From an uncultured Ruaniaceae bacterium (lineage in GTDB: Bacteria; Actinomycetota; Actinomycetes; Actinomycetales; Beutenbergiaceae): 22,273 nt of DNA. Location: assembly GCA_938004115.1 (NCBI GenBank), contig CALKWS010000327.1:1-22273 (forward strand), written 5' to 3'. The notes beneath the pieces were generated by a model. The model was not told the origin of the DNA. It did no database searches and worked only from the letters and a program-made list of their open reading frames with translations. The translations under genes and the position numbers were made by a program. Positions 13,441-21,369 of this stretch are shown here, in pieces (position 1 is the first letter of the stretch; each line of letters begins with the position of its first letter).

Positions 13441-14631
13441 TCACCGGCGGACGGCCAGAACGTGCCGGTACACCCCCGCCCACCCGGCGGCGGTGGTCTG
13501 CCAGGTCCGGCTCAGCGCCATCCGCCGGCCGGCGGCACCGAGCGCGGCGGCGTAGCCCGGGTCCAACAGCAGGCTGGTGATCGCATCGGCCCATTGGCGC
13601 GGGTCGCGACGAGCAACGATCAGGCCGGTGACCTCGTCGTGGACCACCTCGCTCAGGCCCCCGGCGCCGGAGGCGATCACCGGGACCCCGCAGGCGGCGG
13701 CCTCCAGCGCGGTCAGGCCGAAGGTCTCGGAGTGGGAGGGCACGAGCACCGCGGTGGCGGCGGCGAAACTGTGGGCCAGGACCGCCCGGGAGACCGCCCC
13801 GGAGAACCGCAGCCACCGGCTCACCCCCACGCGCTGGCCCAGGCGCACCAGCTGCTCGTCGTACCCGGGGTAGGCGCTCGAGGGCGCTCCCAGCACGTGC
13901 AGCGTGGGGCGGATGTCCTCGGGGACCAGGGCCAGGGCCCGGATCGCCAGATCCACCCCCTTGAGCGGTTCCAACCGGGCGGCGAGCACCAACGACGGCG
14001 GATGCTGCCCGCCGATCGGGCGGAACTGGTCCACGTCCACCCCGGGCGGGACCACGTGCACCTCCTCGGCGCGCGCACCCAGCCGGGTGATCGCCGTCGT
14101 CCGTTCCGCCTCACTGACGGCCACCACGGCCTCCGAGACCTGCGCCAGGTGCCGTTCGCCGTCGGCCCGGCCGGGGCTCTCGGCCGGTTCCCCCTCGGCC
14201 AGGGGCCGGTTGTGGCCGGCGGTGATGGAGTGGAAGGTCTGCACGTGCGGCCGGCCATGGGCGGTCGCCAGGGGTTGGGCCGCCATTCCGGAGAACCAGT
14301 GGTGGGAGTGCACCACGTCCCAGCCGTTGGCGTGCTCGGCGAGCGCGGCGGCGAAGGGACCGATGAGTTCCTCGTGGTGCTCCTTGGTCGCCGGAGCCGC
14401 CGGGCCGGCGCGCAGATGATGGACGACGGCGCCGCGCGCCAGGGGTTGCACGTCCGGTGTGTGCGGGTCGCTGCGGCGGGTGAAGACCACCACCTGGTGC
14501 CCGGCATCCGCGAGCGCCTGTGCCCCGTGCCGGACCATGATGTTCATCCCCCCGGCGTCCCCGGCGCCGGCGTCGGCCAGCGGCGAGGTGTGCAGGCTGA
14601 TCAGGGCAACCCGCAACGGTCGGGTGGGCAT
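13441..14631 (-). CDS. GT4-family glycosyltransferase, MshA-like
   Basis: Probable UDP-sugar-dependent retaining glycosyltransferase of 396 residues with a GT-B fold. The N-terminal ISLHTSPLADAGAGDAGGMN (11-30) is close to the MshA signature. Arg219 and Lys224 (ARLEPLKGVD) and the E-x7-E motif (Glu302, Glu310, in SETFGLTALEAAACG) mark the nucleotide-sugar site. MshA makes N-acetylglucosaminyl-inositol phosphate, the first step to mycothiol. The resemblance makes that role possible, but the protein is shorter than mycobacterial MshA (about 480 residues) and no other mycothiol gene is nearby. A related glycosyltransferase role is equally likely. The ATG at 14631 starts the conserved domain; the longer frame to 14823 adds 64 residues with no family likeness. 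Confidence 0.8.
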   Translation of the reverse strand: MPTRPLRVALISLHTSPLADAGAGDAGGMNIMVRHGAQALADAGHQVVVFTRRSDPHTPDVQPLARGAVVHHLRAGPAAPATKEHHEELIGPFAAALAEHANGWDVVHSHHWFSGMAAQPLATAHGRPHVQTFHSITAGHNRPLAEGEPAESPGRADGERHLAQVSEAVVAVSEAERTTAITRLGARAEEVHVVPPGVDVDQFRPIGGQHPPSLVLAARLEPLKGVDLAIRALALVPEDIRPTLHVLGAPSSAYPGYDEQLVRLGQRVGVSRWLRFSGAVSRAVLAHSFAAATAVLVPSHSETFGLTALEAAACGVPVIASGAGGLSEVVHDEVTGLIVARRDPRQWADAITSLLLDPGYAAALGAAGRRMALSRTWQTTAAGWAGVYRHVLAVRR

Positions 14632-14847
14632 GGCCCACAGGGTACGCCGCCGCGGGGTGCGCGCTGTGCACGACTCCGCCCGATGCTGGCGATCACGCAC
14701 GGCGCAGCCCGAAGTGGTATGGCTGGTTGGCAGTCGCGCCGTGACGGCTCTGTGCCAGCTGCGTGACAGAAATGGCACCGTTTTCGACAGGTAACGGCTC
14801 ATTAACCCCTTCGGCGCGCTCACAGCACGAACGGCGCGAGGACAACG
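14632..14847. other. Intergenic stretch upstream of the glycosyltransferase
   Basis: No gene is supported here. It must hold the glycosyltransferase promoter, but no convincing -35/-10 pair was found. Two short inverted repeats are visible: GCCGT-G-ACGGC near 14740 and CCGTT (14778-14782) with AACGG (14793-14797). Confidence 0.4.
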
Positions 14848-14880
14848 AAAGGCCCGGAAACTCGAGGTTTCCGGGCCTTT
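14848..14880 (-). terminator. Strong intrinsic terminator of ssrA
   Basis: A perfect 14-bp stem: AAAGGCCCGGAAAC (14848-14861) pairs with 14867-14880 around a 5-base loop. On the minus strand it starts 7 bases after the tmRNA 3' end and is followed by CGTTGT, with three T in the stem end. It is the clearest terminator in the window. The symmetry would let it act in both directions. Confidence 0.88.
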
Positions 14881-14886
14881 GGTCAG

Positions 14887-15252
14887 TGGAGATGGCGGGA
14901 ATCGAACCCGCGTCCGACGGTGAAGATCCAGGGCTTCTCCGGGTGCAGTCTGCTAACGATTTTCTCGGCCCCAGCGATCACGCAGACAAGTCGCTGACGG
15001 GCTCAGTCACCTGGGAGTCCCGGTAACCCCGATGACGAGGGTTACCAGCAGTGGCTCTCTAGATGACGCCAGGATCCGGGACGAGAGCTAGCCCGGGCTG
15101 ACGGACTTCGAAGGCTCGCTCAGGCGGCGAGGGCGAAGTCGGTGCGCTTGGAATCAGCACCTATTGGTTTGCAAGGGGCGTTGTCGAGATGACCTTGCGT
15201 CCTCGACCCGCTTCCCCTGAAACGACAACCGTCGTCGAAACCGATCATCCCC
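14887..15252 (-). ncRNA. ssrA: tmRNA (ssrA)
   Basis: Rescues stalled ribosomes with SmpB. The 5' end GGGGATGATCGGTTTCGACG (15252-15233) is the conserved tmRNA start. Its GGGGATG pairs with CATCTCC at 14894-14888 to form the acceptor stem. The 3' T-arm is GGGTTCGATTCCC. The tag frame starts at GCT (15158) and ends at TGA (15120), coding ADSKRTDFALAA, close to the recalled mycobacterial tag ADSHQRDYALAA. The bases after the discriminator A are CTG, so the CCA end is not encoded and must be added. About 366 bases, typical of actinobacteria. smpB lies immediately upstream on the same strand. Confidence 0.96.
15120..15158 (-). other. tmRNA tag-peptide reading frame
   Basis: Codons GCT GAT TCC AAG CGC ACC GAC TTC GCC CTC GCC GCC TGA encode ADSKRTDFALAA. 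The ALAA end is the usual ClpXP/ClpAP-type degradation signal. Confidence 0.93.
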
Positions 15253-15258
15253 TGTGGA

Positions 15259-15264
15259 GTTGTA
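15259..15264 (-). promoter_or_regulatory. Putative -10 of the ssrA promoter
   Basis: TACAAC on the minus strand lies 6 bases upstream of the tmRNA 5' end at 15252. No clear -35 is visible in the GC-rich sequence upstream. Confidence 0.4.
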
Positions 15265-15368
15265 CTGCGCCGGCCGCAGGGCGGACCCGGCGTTGCCAGT
15301 CTACTAGGACAACGGCACCACCCTCCAGGCTATTCCCGGCCCGCGCAAACCGGGCAGCGCGTGGATCC

Positions 15369-15409
15369 GCCGGCCGCGCAAGGGGCGCCGCTCGAGGGCC
15401 GCGGCCGGC
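15369..15409 (-). terminator. GC-rich inverted repeat after smpB
   Basis: GCCGGCCGCG (15369-15378) and CGCGGCCGGC (15400-15409) are perfectly complementary 10-bp arms around a 21-base loop, 31 bases after the smpB stop. It may terminate smpB transcription, but there is no T-tract. Confidence 0.45.
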
Positions 15410-15440
15410 CAAGGGTGCCCGCCCGAGGCCCGCTGCCGCG

Positions 15441-15950
15441 CTAGGCCAGGTCCCGCAGGCTCATGGCCCGCTGGGCCTCCAGGGTGTCCTGCCGCTCCCG
15501 GATCGCCTGACGCTTGTCCCACTCGCGCTTACCGCGGGCCAGGGCGATCTCGACCTTGGCCCGGCCGCGCAGGAAGTACATCTGCAGCGGCACGATCGTG
15601 TAGCCCTTCTCCCGGGACTTACCGGCCAACTTGTCGATCTGCTCCCGGTGCAGGAGTAGTTTCCGCCGCCGCCGCGGGGCGTGGTTGGTCCAGGTGCCTT
15701 GGGAGTACTCCGAGATGTGCACGCCCTCCAGCCAGGCCTCGCCGCCGTCGATGTTCACCCACCCGTCGGTCAGGGACGCGCGTCCGGCGCGCAGTGCCTT
15801 GACCTCGGTGCCGGTGAGGGCGATACCCGCCTCGTAGGTCTCATCGATGTGGTAGTCGTACCGGGCGCGGCGGTTGTTCGCGATGAGGACGCGCTCGTTC
15901 TTCGGGTCGGCACCGCGCTTCTTCTTGGCGCCCTTGTTCTTCTTGCTCAC
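15441..15950 (-). CDS. smpB: SsrA-binding protein SmpB
   Basis: Binds tmRNA and delivers it to stalled ribosomes. The 169-residue protein has the OB-fold core: IANNRRARYDYHIDETYEAGIALTGTEVKALR, SLTDGWVNIDGGEAWLEGVHI and GYTIVPLQMYFLRGRAKVEIALARGK. The C-terminal tail KREWDKRQAIRERQ inserts into the mRNA channel. The N-terminal extension is Lys-rich (SKKNKGAKKKRG), as in many actinobacteria. Start is GTG at 15950 with AGGAGG 9 bases upstream. It lies directly upstream of ssrA. A possible promoter is TTGTTC (16065-16060) with TAGCCT (16040-16035), although the spacer is 19 bases. Confidence 0.97.
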   Translation of the reverse strand: MSKKNKGAKKKRGADPKNERVLIANNRRARYDYHIDETYEAGIALTGTEVKALRAGRASLTDGWVNIDGGEAWLEGVHISEYSQGTWTNHAPRRRRKLLLHREQIDKLAGKSREKGYTIVPLQMYFLRGRAKVEIALARGKREWDKRQAIRERQDTLEAQRAMSLRDLA

Positions 15951-16034
15951 CGCTACTCACCTCCTCGCCTCGGCGTGCGTGTCCAGCGTGCGTCCCGGAC
16001 CTTTTCCGGGGCTGGCTCACAGCTGGACCTGCCC

Positions 16035-16065
16035 AGGCTAGTCCACGGCGAGGACGCCGGAACAA
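16035..16065 (-). promoter_or_regulatory. Possible smpB promoter
   Basis: TTGTTC, 19-base spacer, TAGCCT on the minus strand, about 85 bases before the smpB start. The spacer is longer than ideal. It lies in the 248-base gap between smpB and the DUF4190-like gene, where nothing else is seen. Confidence 0.3.
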
Positions 16066-16198
16066 TGGATTCCGCGCCGGCGGTCGCGGCGTGCCCGCTC
16101 CGGGGCCGCGGGGCACCGCGGCAGGATCGGCCTTCCCGGCCAGTTTCGGTGTGCGGCGTCCCGGCGCCAGAGGTTCGGCGGTGACTGGCTGCGCCGCG

Positions 16199-16486
16199 TC
16201 ATGGTGCCGAGGCGGCGATGAGGTAGGAGGCGAGGATGATGCATCCGGCGGAGATACCCAGCACCCCGCCGGCGATCGCCTGGGCCGGGTTGGTGGCCGT
16301 CCCCTTATCGCACCGCAGGTATCCCACCACGCCCAGCACCAGCGACGCCAGCGCCACGGGCGCCGCCAGGACGTCCCCGATGCCCGGGATCAGCGCGGTG
16401 ATCACGGCAACCACACCCAACTGCAGGGCAACCCGGCCGCTGAGGTTGTGCGGTGCGGGCGCTGCCGCCCGATCCCTGGGTGCCAT
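16199..16486 (-). CDS. Small DUF4190-like membrane protein
   Basis: Hypothetical membrane protein of 95 residues. The ATG at 16486 (MAPRDRAA) is chosen because GGAGGG lies 5 bases upstream. Longer frames up to 16693 would run into the Kup start and have Arg-rich, unlikely N-termini. Two hydrophobic stretches (VALQLGVVAVITALIPGIG with LAAPVALASLVLGVVGYL, and AIAGGVLGISAGCIILASYL) flank a short polar loop (RCDKGTATNPAQ), the layout of DUF4190 proteins. Function is unknown. It is divergent from kup, sharing a 187-base promoter region, and lies upstream of smpB on the same strand. Confidence 0.65.
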   Translation of the reverse strand: MAPRDRAAAPAPHNLSGRVALQLGVVAVITALIPGIGDVLAAPVALASLVLGVVGYLRCDKGTATNPAQAIAGGVLGISAGCIILASYLIAASAP

Positions 16487-16673
16487 CGCAGCCCTCCGGC
16501 TCTGGTCCATCGCCCTTGCCGGCCGGCCCCGCACCCTGCGTGCCATCGTTCGGGCGTGCCGGTGACCGCGGGCCGCGGCTAGGACACATTGTCCCGCACC
16601 AGGCCCCGAACGGCCCGGCAGGCAATGCCGCCAGGCAGTAGCGCCGCGGCCCGGGCGGGCGGACAATGATTGC

Positions 16674-18761
16674 ATGGAATCCTCCAGGCCCACCGGGCCG
16701 ACAGGTTCCCCCAGACACAGGCCTCAGGTCGCCACCACGGCACAGTCCCGGTCCGATACCGCACACCCCGCGAACCGCCCGACCGTCCACCGCGCGCGCG
16801 GGCGCACCGAGGCACCCGAGGGCGCAGCACCTGAGCGAGCCGGCCACGCTGCCACCGGCACCGGCCCACCCGTTCGGCAGCACCGCCGTCGGCCATCACT
16901 GGTGTTGGTGGTCGGTGCCCTGGGCGTGGTGTTCGGCGATATCGGCACCAGCCCGCTGTACGCGTTGCACACCGCCTTCAGCATGGAGCACAACGCCGTG
17001 GCGCCGACCCCGCACAACGTGTACGGCATCATCTCCATGGTCCTATGGACGATCACCCTGATCGTCACCGTGAAGTACGTGCTGCTGGTGATCCGCGCGG
17101 ACAACGACGGCCAAGGCGGCATCCTCGCGCTCCTGGCGCTGCTGCAGCATCACCTGCGCCGGCCTCGCCTCGTGGCCCTGACCACCGCGGCCGGGATCCT
17201 CGGGGCGGCCCTGTTCTTCGGCGATGCGGTGATCACCCCGGCGATCTCGGTACTCAGCGCGGTCGAGGGCCTGGCCGTGGTGTCGGCCGACCTGGGCCGG
17301 GCGGTGGTGCCGCTGGCCGCCCTGGTGCTGGCCGTCCTGTTCGCCGTCCAGCCGTTCGGGACGCGGAAGGTGGCACGCGCCTTCGGCCCGATCATGGTGG
17401 CGTGGTTCCTCACCCTGGCCGGGCTCGGGCTCCCCCAGATCGTCGACCATCCCCAGATCCTCCTCAGCCTGTCCCCGCACTGGGCCCTGGAACTCCTGCT
17501 CCGTCACCCCTTGCAGGCGTTCATCCTGCTCGGCGCGGTGGTGCTGACCGTGACCGGAGCCGAGGCCCTGTACGCCGACCTGGGGCACTTCGGTGCCCGC
17601 CCGGTGCGGCTGGCCTGGCTGCTGGTAGCGATGCCGGCGCTGGCGCTGGTGTACCTGGGACAGGGAGCGCTGGTGATCTCCACCCCCGGATCGCTGGCGA
17701 ACCCGTTCTTCTACCTGGCGCCCCCGGCCCTGCAGGTCCCGCTGATCATCCTGGCCACGATCGCCACCATCGTCGCCTCCCAGGCGGTGATCAGCGGTGC
17801 GTTCTCCGCGGCCCACCAGGCGATCCGGCTGGGTCTCCTGCCGCGGCTGGTGCTCAAGCACACCTCGTCCACGGCGGAGGGGCAGATCTACCTCCCGGTG
17901 ATCAACTGGGCCCTGTTCGGCTGCGTCATGGCGCTGGTGGTGCTGTTCTCCTCCTCCACGCGGCTGGCCAGCGCCTACGGCCTGGCGGTCACCGGAACCC
18001 TCGTGCTGGTGTCCGGGCTGTTCCTGCTGTTCGCCGCCACCGTGCGGGGCTGGCGCTGGTGGCAGCTGGCCCTGTACGGCCTCCTGATCGGCGTACCGGA
18101 GTTGCTGTTGCTCAGCGCCAACTCCGCGAAGGTGCTCGCCGGCGGGTGGCTCACGCTGCTGGTGGCCGGGACCGCCCTGGTCACCATGACCACCTGGCGC
18201 CAGGGCTATCGCCGCTTGACCGCCGCGCGCCGGGCGATGGAGGGCCCCCTCACCTCCTTCGTCGGTTCCCTGCCGGGGCGGGTGCGCAGGCTCCCGGGGG
18301 TGGCGGTGTTCCCCCACCCCGAGCCGGGCACCACGCCGTTGGCGTTGAGCGAATGCGTGCGCAGGTTCGGCATCCTGCACGAGCATGTGCTCATCGTGCG
18401 CCTGGCCCCGATGCACACCCCGCACGTGCCCCCCGATGAGCGGATCGAGGTCGATGCCATCGGGTCCGGCCGCGACGGGGTGGTGCACGTGACGATCCGG
18501 GTGGGTTTCGCCGACTCCCAGGACCTCCCGCGCAACCTGGCGCTGGCAGTGGACCGCAGCCCCGAACTGCACGTGGACCTCGACGAGGCGCTGTACTTCC
18601 TGTCCGTGCTCACGGTCCACCCGCCGCACACCCATCGGCTGCGGGACTGGCGCCGCACGCTGTTCCTGGCCCTGGAACGTAATCAGGTGAACCGCTCGGA
18701 GGTGTTCCGGCTCCCGCCCACGCGGACCATCCTGCTCGGTGAGGACCTGCAGTTGGGCTGA
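16674..18761 (+). CDS. kup: Kup family potassium uptake protein
   Basis: Low-affinity K+/H+ symporter of the KUP/HAK/KT family, 695 residues. The hallmark GVVFGDIGTSPLYAL (84-98) starts the first membrane helix, followed by KYVLLVIRADNDGQGGILAL (134-153). About twelve membrane segments extend to near residue 510, with GDAVITPAISVLSAVEGL and ISGAFSAAHQAIRLGLLPR as further family blocks. The C-terminal 180 residues are the cytoplasmic domain. The first 70 residues are an unusual hydrophilic, Pro/Arg/Thr-rich extension. The ATG at 16674 is the only reasonable start before helix 1, though its ribosome binding site is weak. The gene runs opposite to ftsEX-M23 and smpB-ssrA and separates them. No c-di-AMP riboswitch is seen in the short leader. 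Confidence 0.93.
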   Translation: MESSRPTGPTGSPRHRPQVATTAQSRSDTAHPANRPTVHRARGRTEAPEGAAPERAGHAATGTGPPVRQHRRRPSLVLVVGALGVVFGDIGTSPLYALHTAFSMEHNAVAPTPHNVYGIISMVLWTITLIVTVKYVLLVIRADNDGQGGILALLALLQHHLRRPRLVALTTAAGILGAALFFGDAVITPAISVLSAVEGLAVVSADLGRAVVPLAALVLAVLFAVQPFGTRKVARAFGPIMVAWFLTLAGLGLPQIVDHPQILLSLSPHWALELLLRHPLQAFILLGAVVLTVTGAEALYADLGHFGARPVRLAWLLVAMPALALVYLGQGALVISTPGSLANPFFYLAPPALQVPLIILATIATIVASQAVISGAFSAAHQAIRLGLLPRLVLKHTSSTAEGQIYLPVINWALFGCVMALVVLFSSSTRLASAYGLAVTGTLVLVSGLFLLFAATVRGWRWWQLALYGLLIGVPELLLLSANSAKVLAGGWLTLLVAGTALVTMTTWRQGYRRLTAARRAMEGPLTSFVGSLPGRVRRLPGVAVFPHPEPGTTPLALSECVRRFGILHEHVLIVRLAPMHTPHVPPDERIEVDAIGSGRDGVVHVTIRVGFADSQDLPRNLALAVDRSPELHVDLDEALYFLSVLTVHPPHTHRLRDWRRTLFLALERNQVNRSEVFRLPPTRTILLGEDLQLG

Positions 18762-18767
18762 GAGCCC
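18755..18767 (+). terminator. Short hairpin overlapping the kup stop codon
   Basis: GGGCT-GAG-AGCCC spans the TGA of kup. It lies between convergent genes and has no T-tract. The remaining 111 bases to the M23 stop are GC-rich with only short imperfect repeats. Confidence 0.3.
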
Positions 18768-18878
18768 GGCGACGGCGTCGGTCGGGCCGGCTGCCCCGGT
18801 GCCGGGACCGCCGGTGACCGGCCGTGCGGGGACCGGATCCTCCGGACGGTGGATTGCCGAGCCCGCTGAGGCAGCGTG

Positions 18879-20450
18879 TCAGCGCAACATGGTCATCGGG
18901 TCGATGGTGGACCCGTTGCGCCAGATCTCGAAGTGCACGTGGCAGCCGGTGACCATGCCGGTGGCCCCGGTATAGCCGATCACCTGCCCCTGGGAGACGC
19001 GCTGCCCCTGACGGACGGCGAAGCGGGAGAGGTGATTGGTCACGGTCACGTAGGAGTTGCCGCCCATCACCCCGTGGTTGATCAGCACCTGGTTGCCGTG
19101 GGTGCCGTTGCCGCGAGCCGGACGCACCCCCACCACGGTGCCTGCCGCGGTGGCCCGCTGCGCCTCACCGCAGTGGGACCGCAGGTCCACCCCGCGGTGG
19201 AAGAACCGCCCACCGGTGATGGGGTAGATCCGGTACCCGTACGGCGAAGTCACGTACCACGTGCCCGTCACCGGGCGGATGAACATCCGCCCTGAGGAAC
19301 CACCGGAGGACCCGGAGGAACTACTGGAACTCGATGACCCAGAGGACCCCGAGGACCCAGAGGATCCCGAGGAGCGACTGGACTGTTGCTGCTGTTGGCG
19401 TTGCTGCTCCTGCTGCCTACGCAACTCCTCCTGTCGCCGTCGTTCGGCCTCTCGCTGGCGTTCGCGCTCGGCGCTCTCCTGCTCGGCGATCTCGGCGATC
19501 TCCGCGGCCAGCGCCTCGTTCGCCGATTCCAGTTCCTCCTGCTGGTTCTCGTACTCGGCGGACAGCTCCTCCAGTTCGGCGGCACGGACCTCCTGCTCGG
19601 CCTTGAGCTCCTCGATCTCGGCCACCAGCGCCTCGGCCTCCTGCTGCGCGGCGTCGGCAGCGGCCACGGCCTCCTCGGCCTCGACCCGCAACTCCTCGAT
19701 CCGTTCCTCCACCGCCTCCAGGCGCACCTGCCGGTTCCGGTTGATCGCCGAGAGGTTCTCCAGGTCCGCCAGGGCCTGGTTCTGGGTGCGCATCGCGGAG
19801 TTCATCGCCGAGTACTGGTTCGCGAACTCCGAGGGGCTGGAGGCGTCGAGCACCACTGTGATCGCGCTCAGGCCGGGCCCGCCGCGGTAGGTGGAGCGGG
19901 CCACCTCACCCATCGCGCTCTCGGTGCCGGCCATCTCCTCCTCCCCCTCGCTGATCTCCGCCTGCAGGTCCTCGCGCTGGGCCTGGGCGACTTCCAACCG
20001 GCCCTGCACCGAGTCCCGGTGCCGCTCGGCGGCGGCCAGTTCCTCATTGGCCTGCACCAGTTCCGCCTCGGCGATCGGCAACCGGCGGTTGATGGAGTCC
20101 AGTTCCAGGTAGGTCTCGGCCAGGTCCGCGTTGGTGCCCTCCAGGGCCGAGGTGACCTCTTCGTGTTCCTGCTCGTTCTGGCGGCGCTGCTGCTCCAGCT
20201 GGGCCCGTTCCTCCTCCAGTTCCGAGAGCCGGTCGGCGTGGGCGGGCACCGCGAACGCCAGCGCTCCCAGCACCGCAGCCAGCATCAAGGTGGCCACCCG
20301 CCCGGAGAACCGGCGGGCTGCGCCGGGGTTCCCGCCGGCCCGCGCGCCCGCCCGGCGGGCCGGGCCGCTGGATCGATGGGCCCGTGCGGGGGTCTCGCCC
20401 GGCGCGGAGGAATCGGTAGCGGAGGAATCGGTATCCGTCGTGCGTGTCAT
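18879..20450 (-). CDS. EnvC-like coiled-coil M23 peptidoglycan endopeptidase
   Basis: Secreted cell-wall hydrolase or hydrolase activator, 523 residues. A signal peptide at about 46-72 ends in AHA. Residues 73-345 form a long coiled coil (ELEEERAQLEQQRRQNEQEHE and similar heptads). A Q-rich then Ser/Gly linker (350-387) leads to an M23 domain (390-523). Its zinc ligands are visible: His418 and Asp422 in HRGVD, His506 in HVHFE; His504 and His473 are likely catalytic. The metallopeptidase is therefore predicted active, unlike E. coli EnvC. It starts 4 bases after the ftsX stop, so it is in the ftsEX operon. By analogy with EnvC and mycobacterial RipC, FtsX probably binds the coiled coil and activates it at the septum. 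Confidence 0.9.
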   Translation of the reverse strand: MTRTTDTDSSATDSSAPGETPARAHRSSGPARRAGARAGGNPGAARRFSGRVATLMLAAVLGALAFAVPAHADRLSELEEERAQLEQQRRQNEQEHEEVTSALEGTNADLAETYLELDSINRRLPIAEAELVQANEELAAAERHRDSVQGRLEVAQAQREDLQAEISEGEEEMAGTESAMGEVARSTYRGGPGLSAITVVLDASSPSEFANQYSAMNSAMRTQNQALADLENLSAINRNRQVRLEAVEERIEELRVEAEEAVAAADAAQQEAEALVAEIEELKAEQEVRAAELEELSAEYENQQEELESANEALAAEIAEIAEQESAERERQREAERRRQEELRRQQEQQRQQQQQSSRSSGSSGSSGSSGSSSSSSSSGSSGGSSGRMFIRPVTGTWYVTSPYGYRIYPITGGRFFHRGVDLRSHCGEAQRATAAGTVVGVRPARGNGTHGNQVLINHGVMGGNSYVTVTNHLSRFAVRQGQRVSQGQVIGYTGATGMVTGCHVHFEIWRNGSTIDPMTMLR

Positions 20451-20454
20451 CGCC

Positions 20455-21369
20455 TCACACCCTCGTGTATCGGCTCAGGCTCACCAGGGAGCTGATCGCG
20501 GCAAGGAGGATGCCGATCCCGATGAGCAACGGGGCGATGGTCCAGACATCGCCGGTGTTCACGAAGTTCACCCAGACGAACGACTCGGCCAACCACCCTT
20601 CGACCAGGTAGTTCACCCCGAGCCACAGCCCGGTGATCGCCAGGGCCGCTCCCGCCAGCGCGGCGATCGCCCCTTCGAGCATGAACGGCAACTGGATGAA
20701 GAAGTTCGAGGCGCCCACCAACCGCATGATCGAGGTCTCCTTGGACCGGCTCATCGCCGACAGCCGGATGGTCGTGGTGATCAGCAGCACCGCGGTCAGG
20801 GTCATCACCGCGGCCAACCCGGCCGATAGGGCGGTGACCCGGTTGAGCACCAGGAACAGCGGTTCCAGGATGGCCCGTTGGTCCACCACCGACTCCACCC
20901 CGGCGCGGCCGGAGACCTCGTCGGCCACCACCTGGTACTGCTCCGGGTCGTGCAGGGAGACCCGGTAGGACATCTGCATCTGCTCGGCGGTCACCCGGCT
21001 GGCCCAGTCCTGGTCCCCGAACTGCTCCTGGAAGGCCTCGTGCGCCTCCTCCTTGGTCTCGGTGTAGACCTCGTCCACGTATGGACTGAGCGCCTCGGAC
21101 TGCAGTACCTCGAGGATCTCGGCGGCCTGCTCCTCGCTCACCTCACCGGAGGCGCAGGTGGCGGCGGAGGAGGACTCCGGGCACAGGAACACCGAGACCT
21201 CGACCGCGTCGTACCAGTCGTCCTTCATGTTCGAGATCTGCATCTGCAGCAGCACCGCGGCGCCGACGAACGTCAAGGACACGAACGTCACCAGCATCAC
21301 CGACACGGCCATCGCCAGGTTGCGGCGCAGACCCTGGAAACAGTTGGCGAGGACGAACCGGACTCTCAT
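20455..21369 (-). CDS. ftsX: Cell division ABC transporter permease-like protein FtsX
   Basis: Membrane partner of FtsE; transmits ATP-driven conformational change to an extracellular wall hydrolase. The 304-residue protein has the first membrane helix at about 20-42. An extracellular domain at about 43-190 contains Cys63 and Cys72, a likely disulfide as in mycobacterial FtsX. Three more helices follow, with the ABC3-permease fold (RLSAMSRSKETSIMRLVGASNFFI, MLEGAIAALAGAALAITGLWLG). ATG at 21369 overlaps the ftsE stop (ATGA). It is followed after 4 bases by the M23 peptidase gene. Confidence 0.96.
   Translation of the reverse strand: MRVRFVLANCFQGLRRNLAMAVSVMLVTFVSLTFVGAAVLLQMQISNMKDDWYDAVEVSVFLCPESSSAATCASGEVSEEQAAEILEVLQSEALSPYVDEVYTETKEEAHEAFQEQFGDQDWASRVTAEQMQMSYRVSLHDPEQYQVVADEVSGRAGVESVVDQRAILEPLFLVLNRVTALSAGLAAVMTLTAVLLITTTIRLSAMSRSKETSIMRLVGASNFFIQLPFMLEGAIAALAGAALAITGLWLGVNYLVEGWLAESFVWVNFVNTGDVWTIAPLLIGIGILLAAISSLVSLSRYTRV

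Noticed and set aside
14632..14823. Longer N-terminus for the glycosyltransferase
   Set aside because: The extra 64 residues have no family likeness and the conserved domain begins just after the ATG at 14631.
14887..14920. tRNA-like T-arm and acceptor sequence
   Set aside because: It is the 3' tRNA-like domain of tmRNA; the other acceptor strand lies at 15246-15252.
14763..15026. ORF encoding MAGIEPASDGEDPGLL-type protein
   Set aside because: It overlaps the ssrA terminator and the 3' part of tmRNA on the opposite strand; a common spurious annotation over structural RNA.
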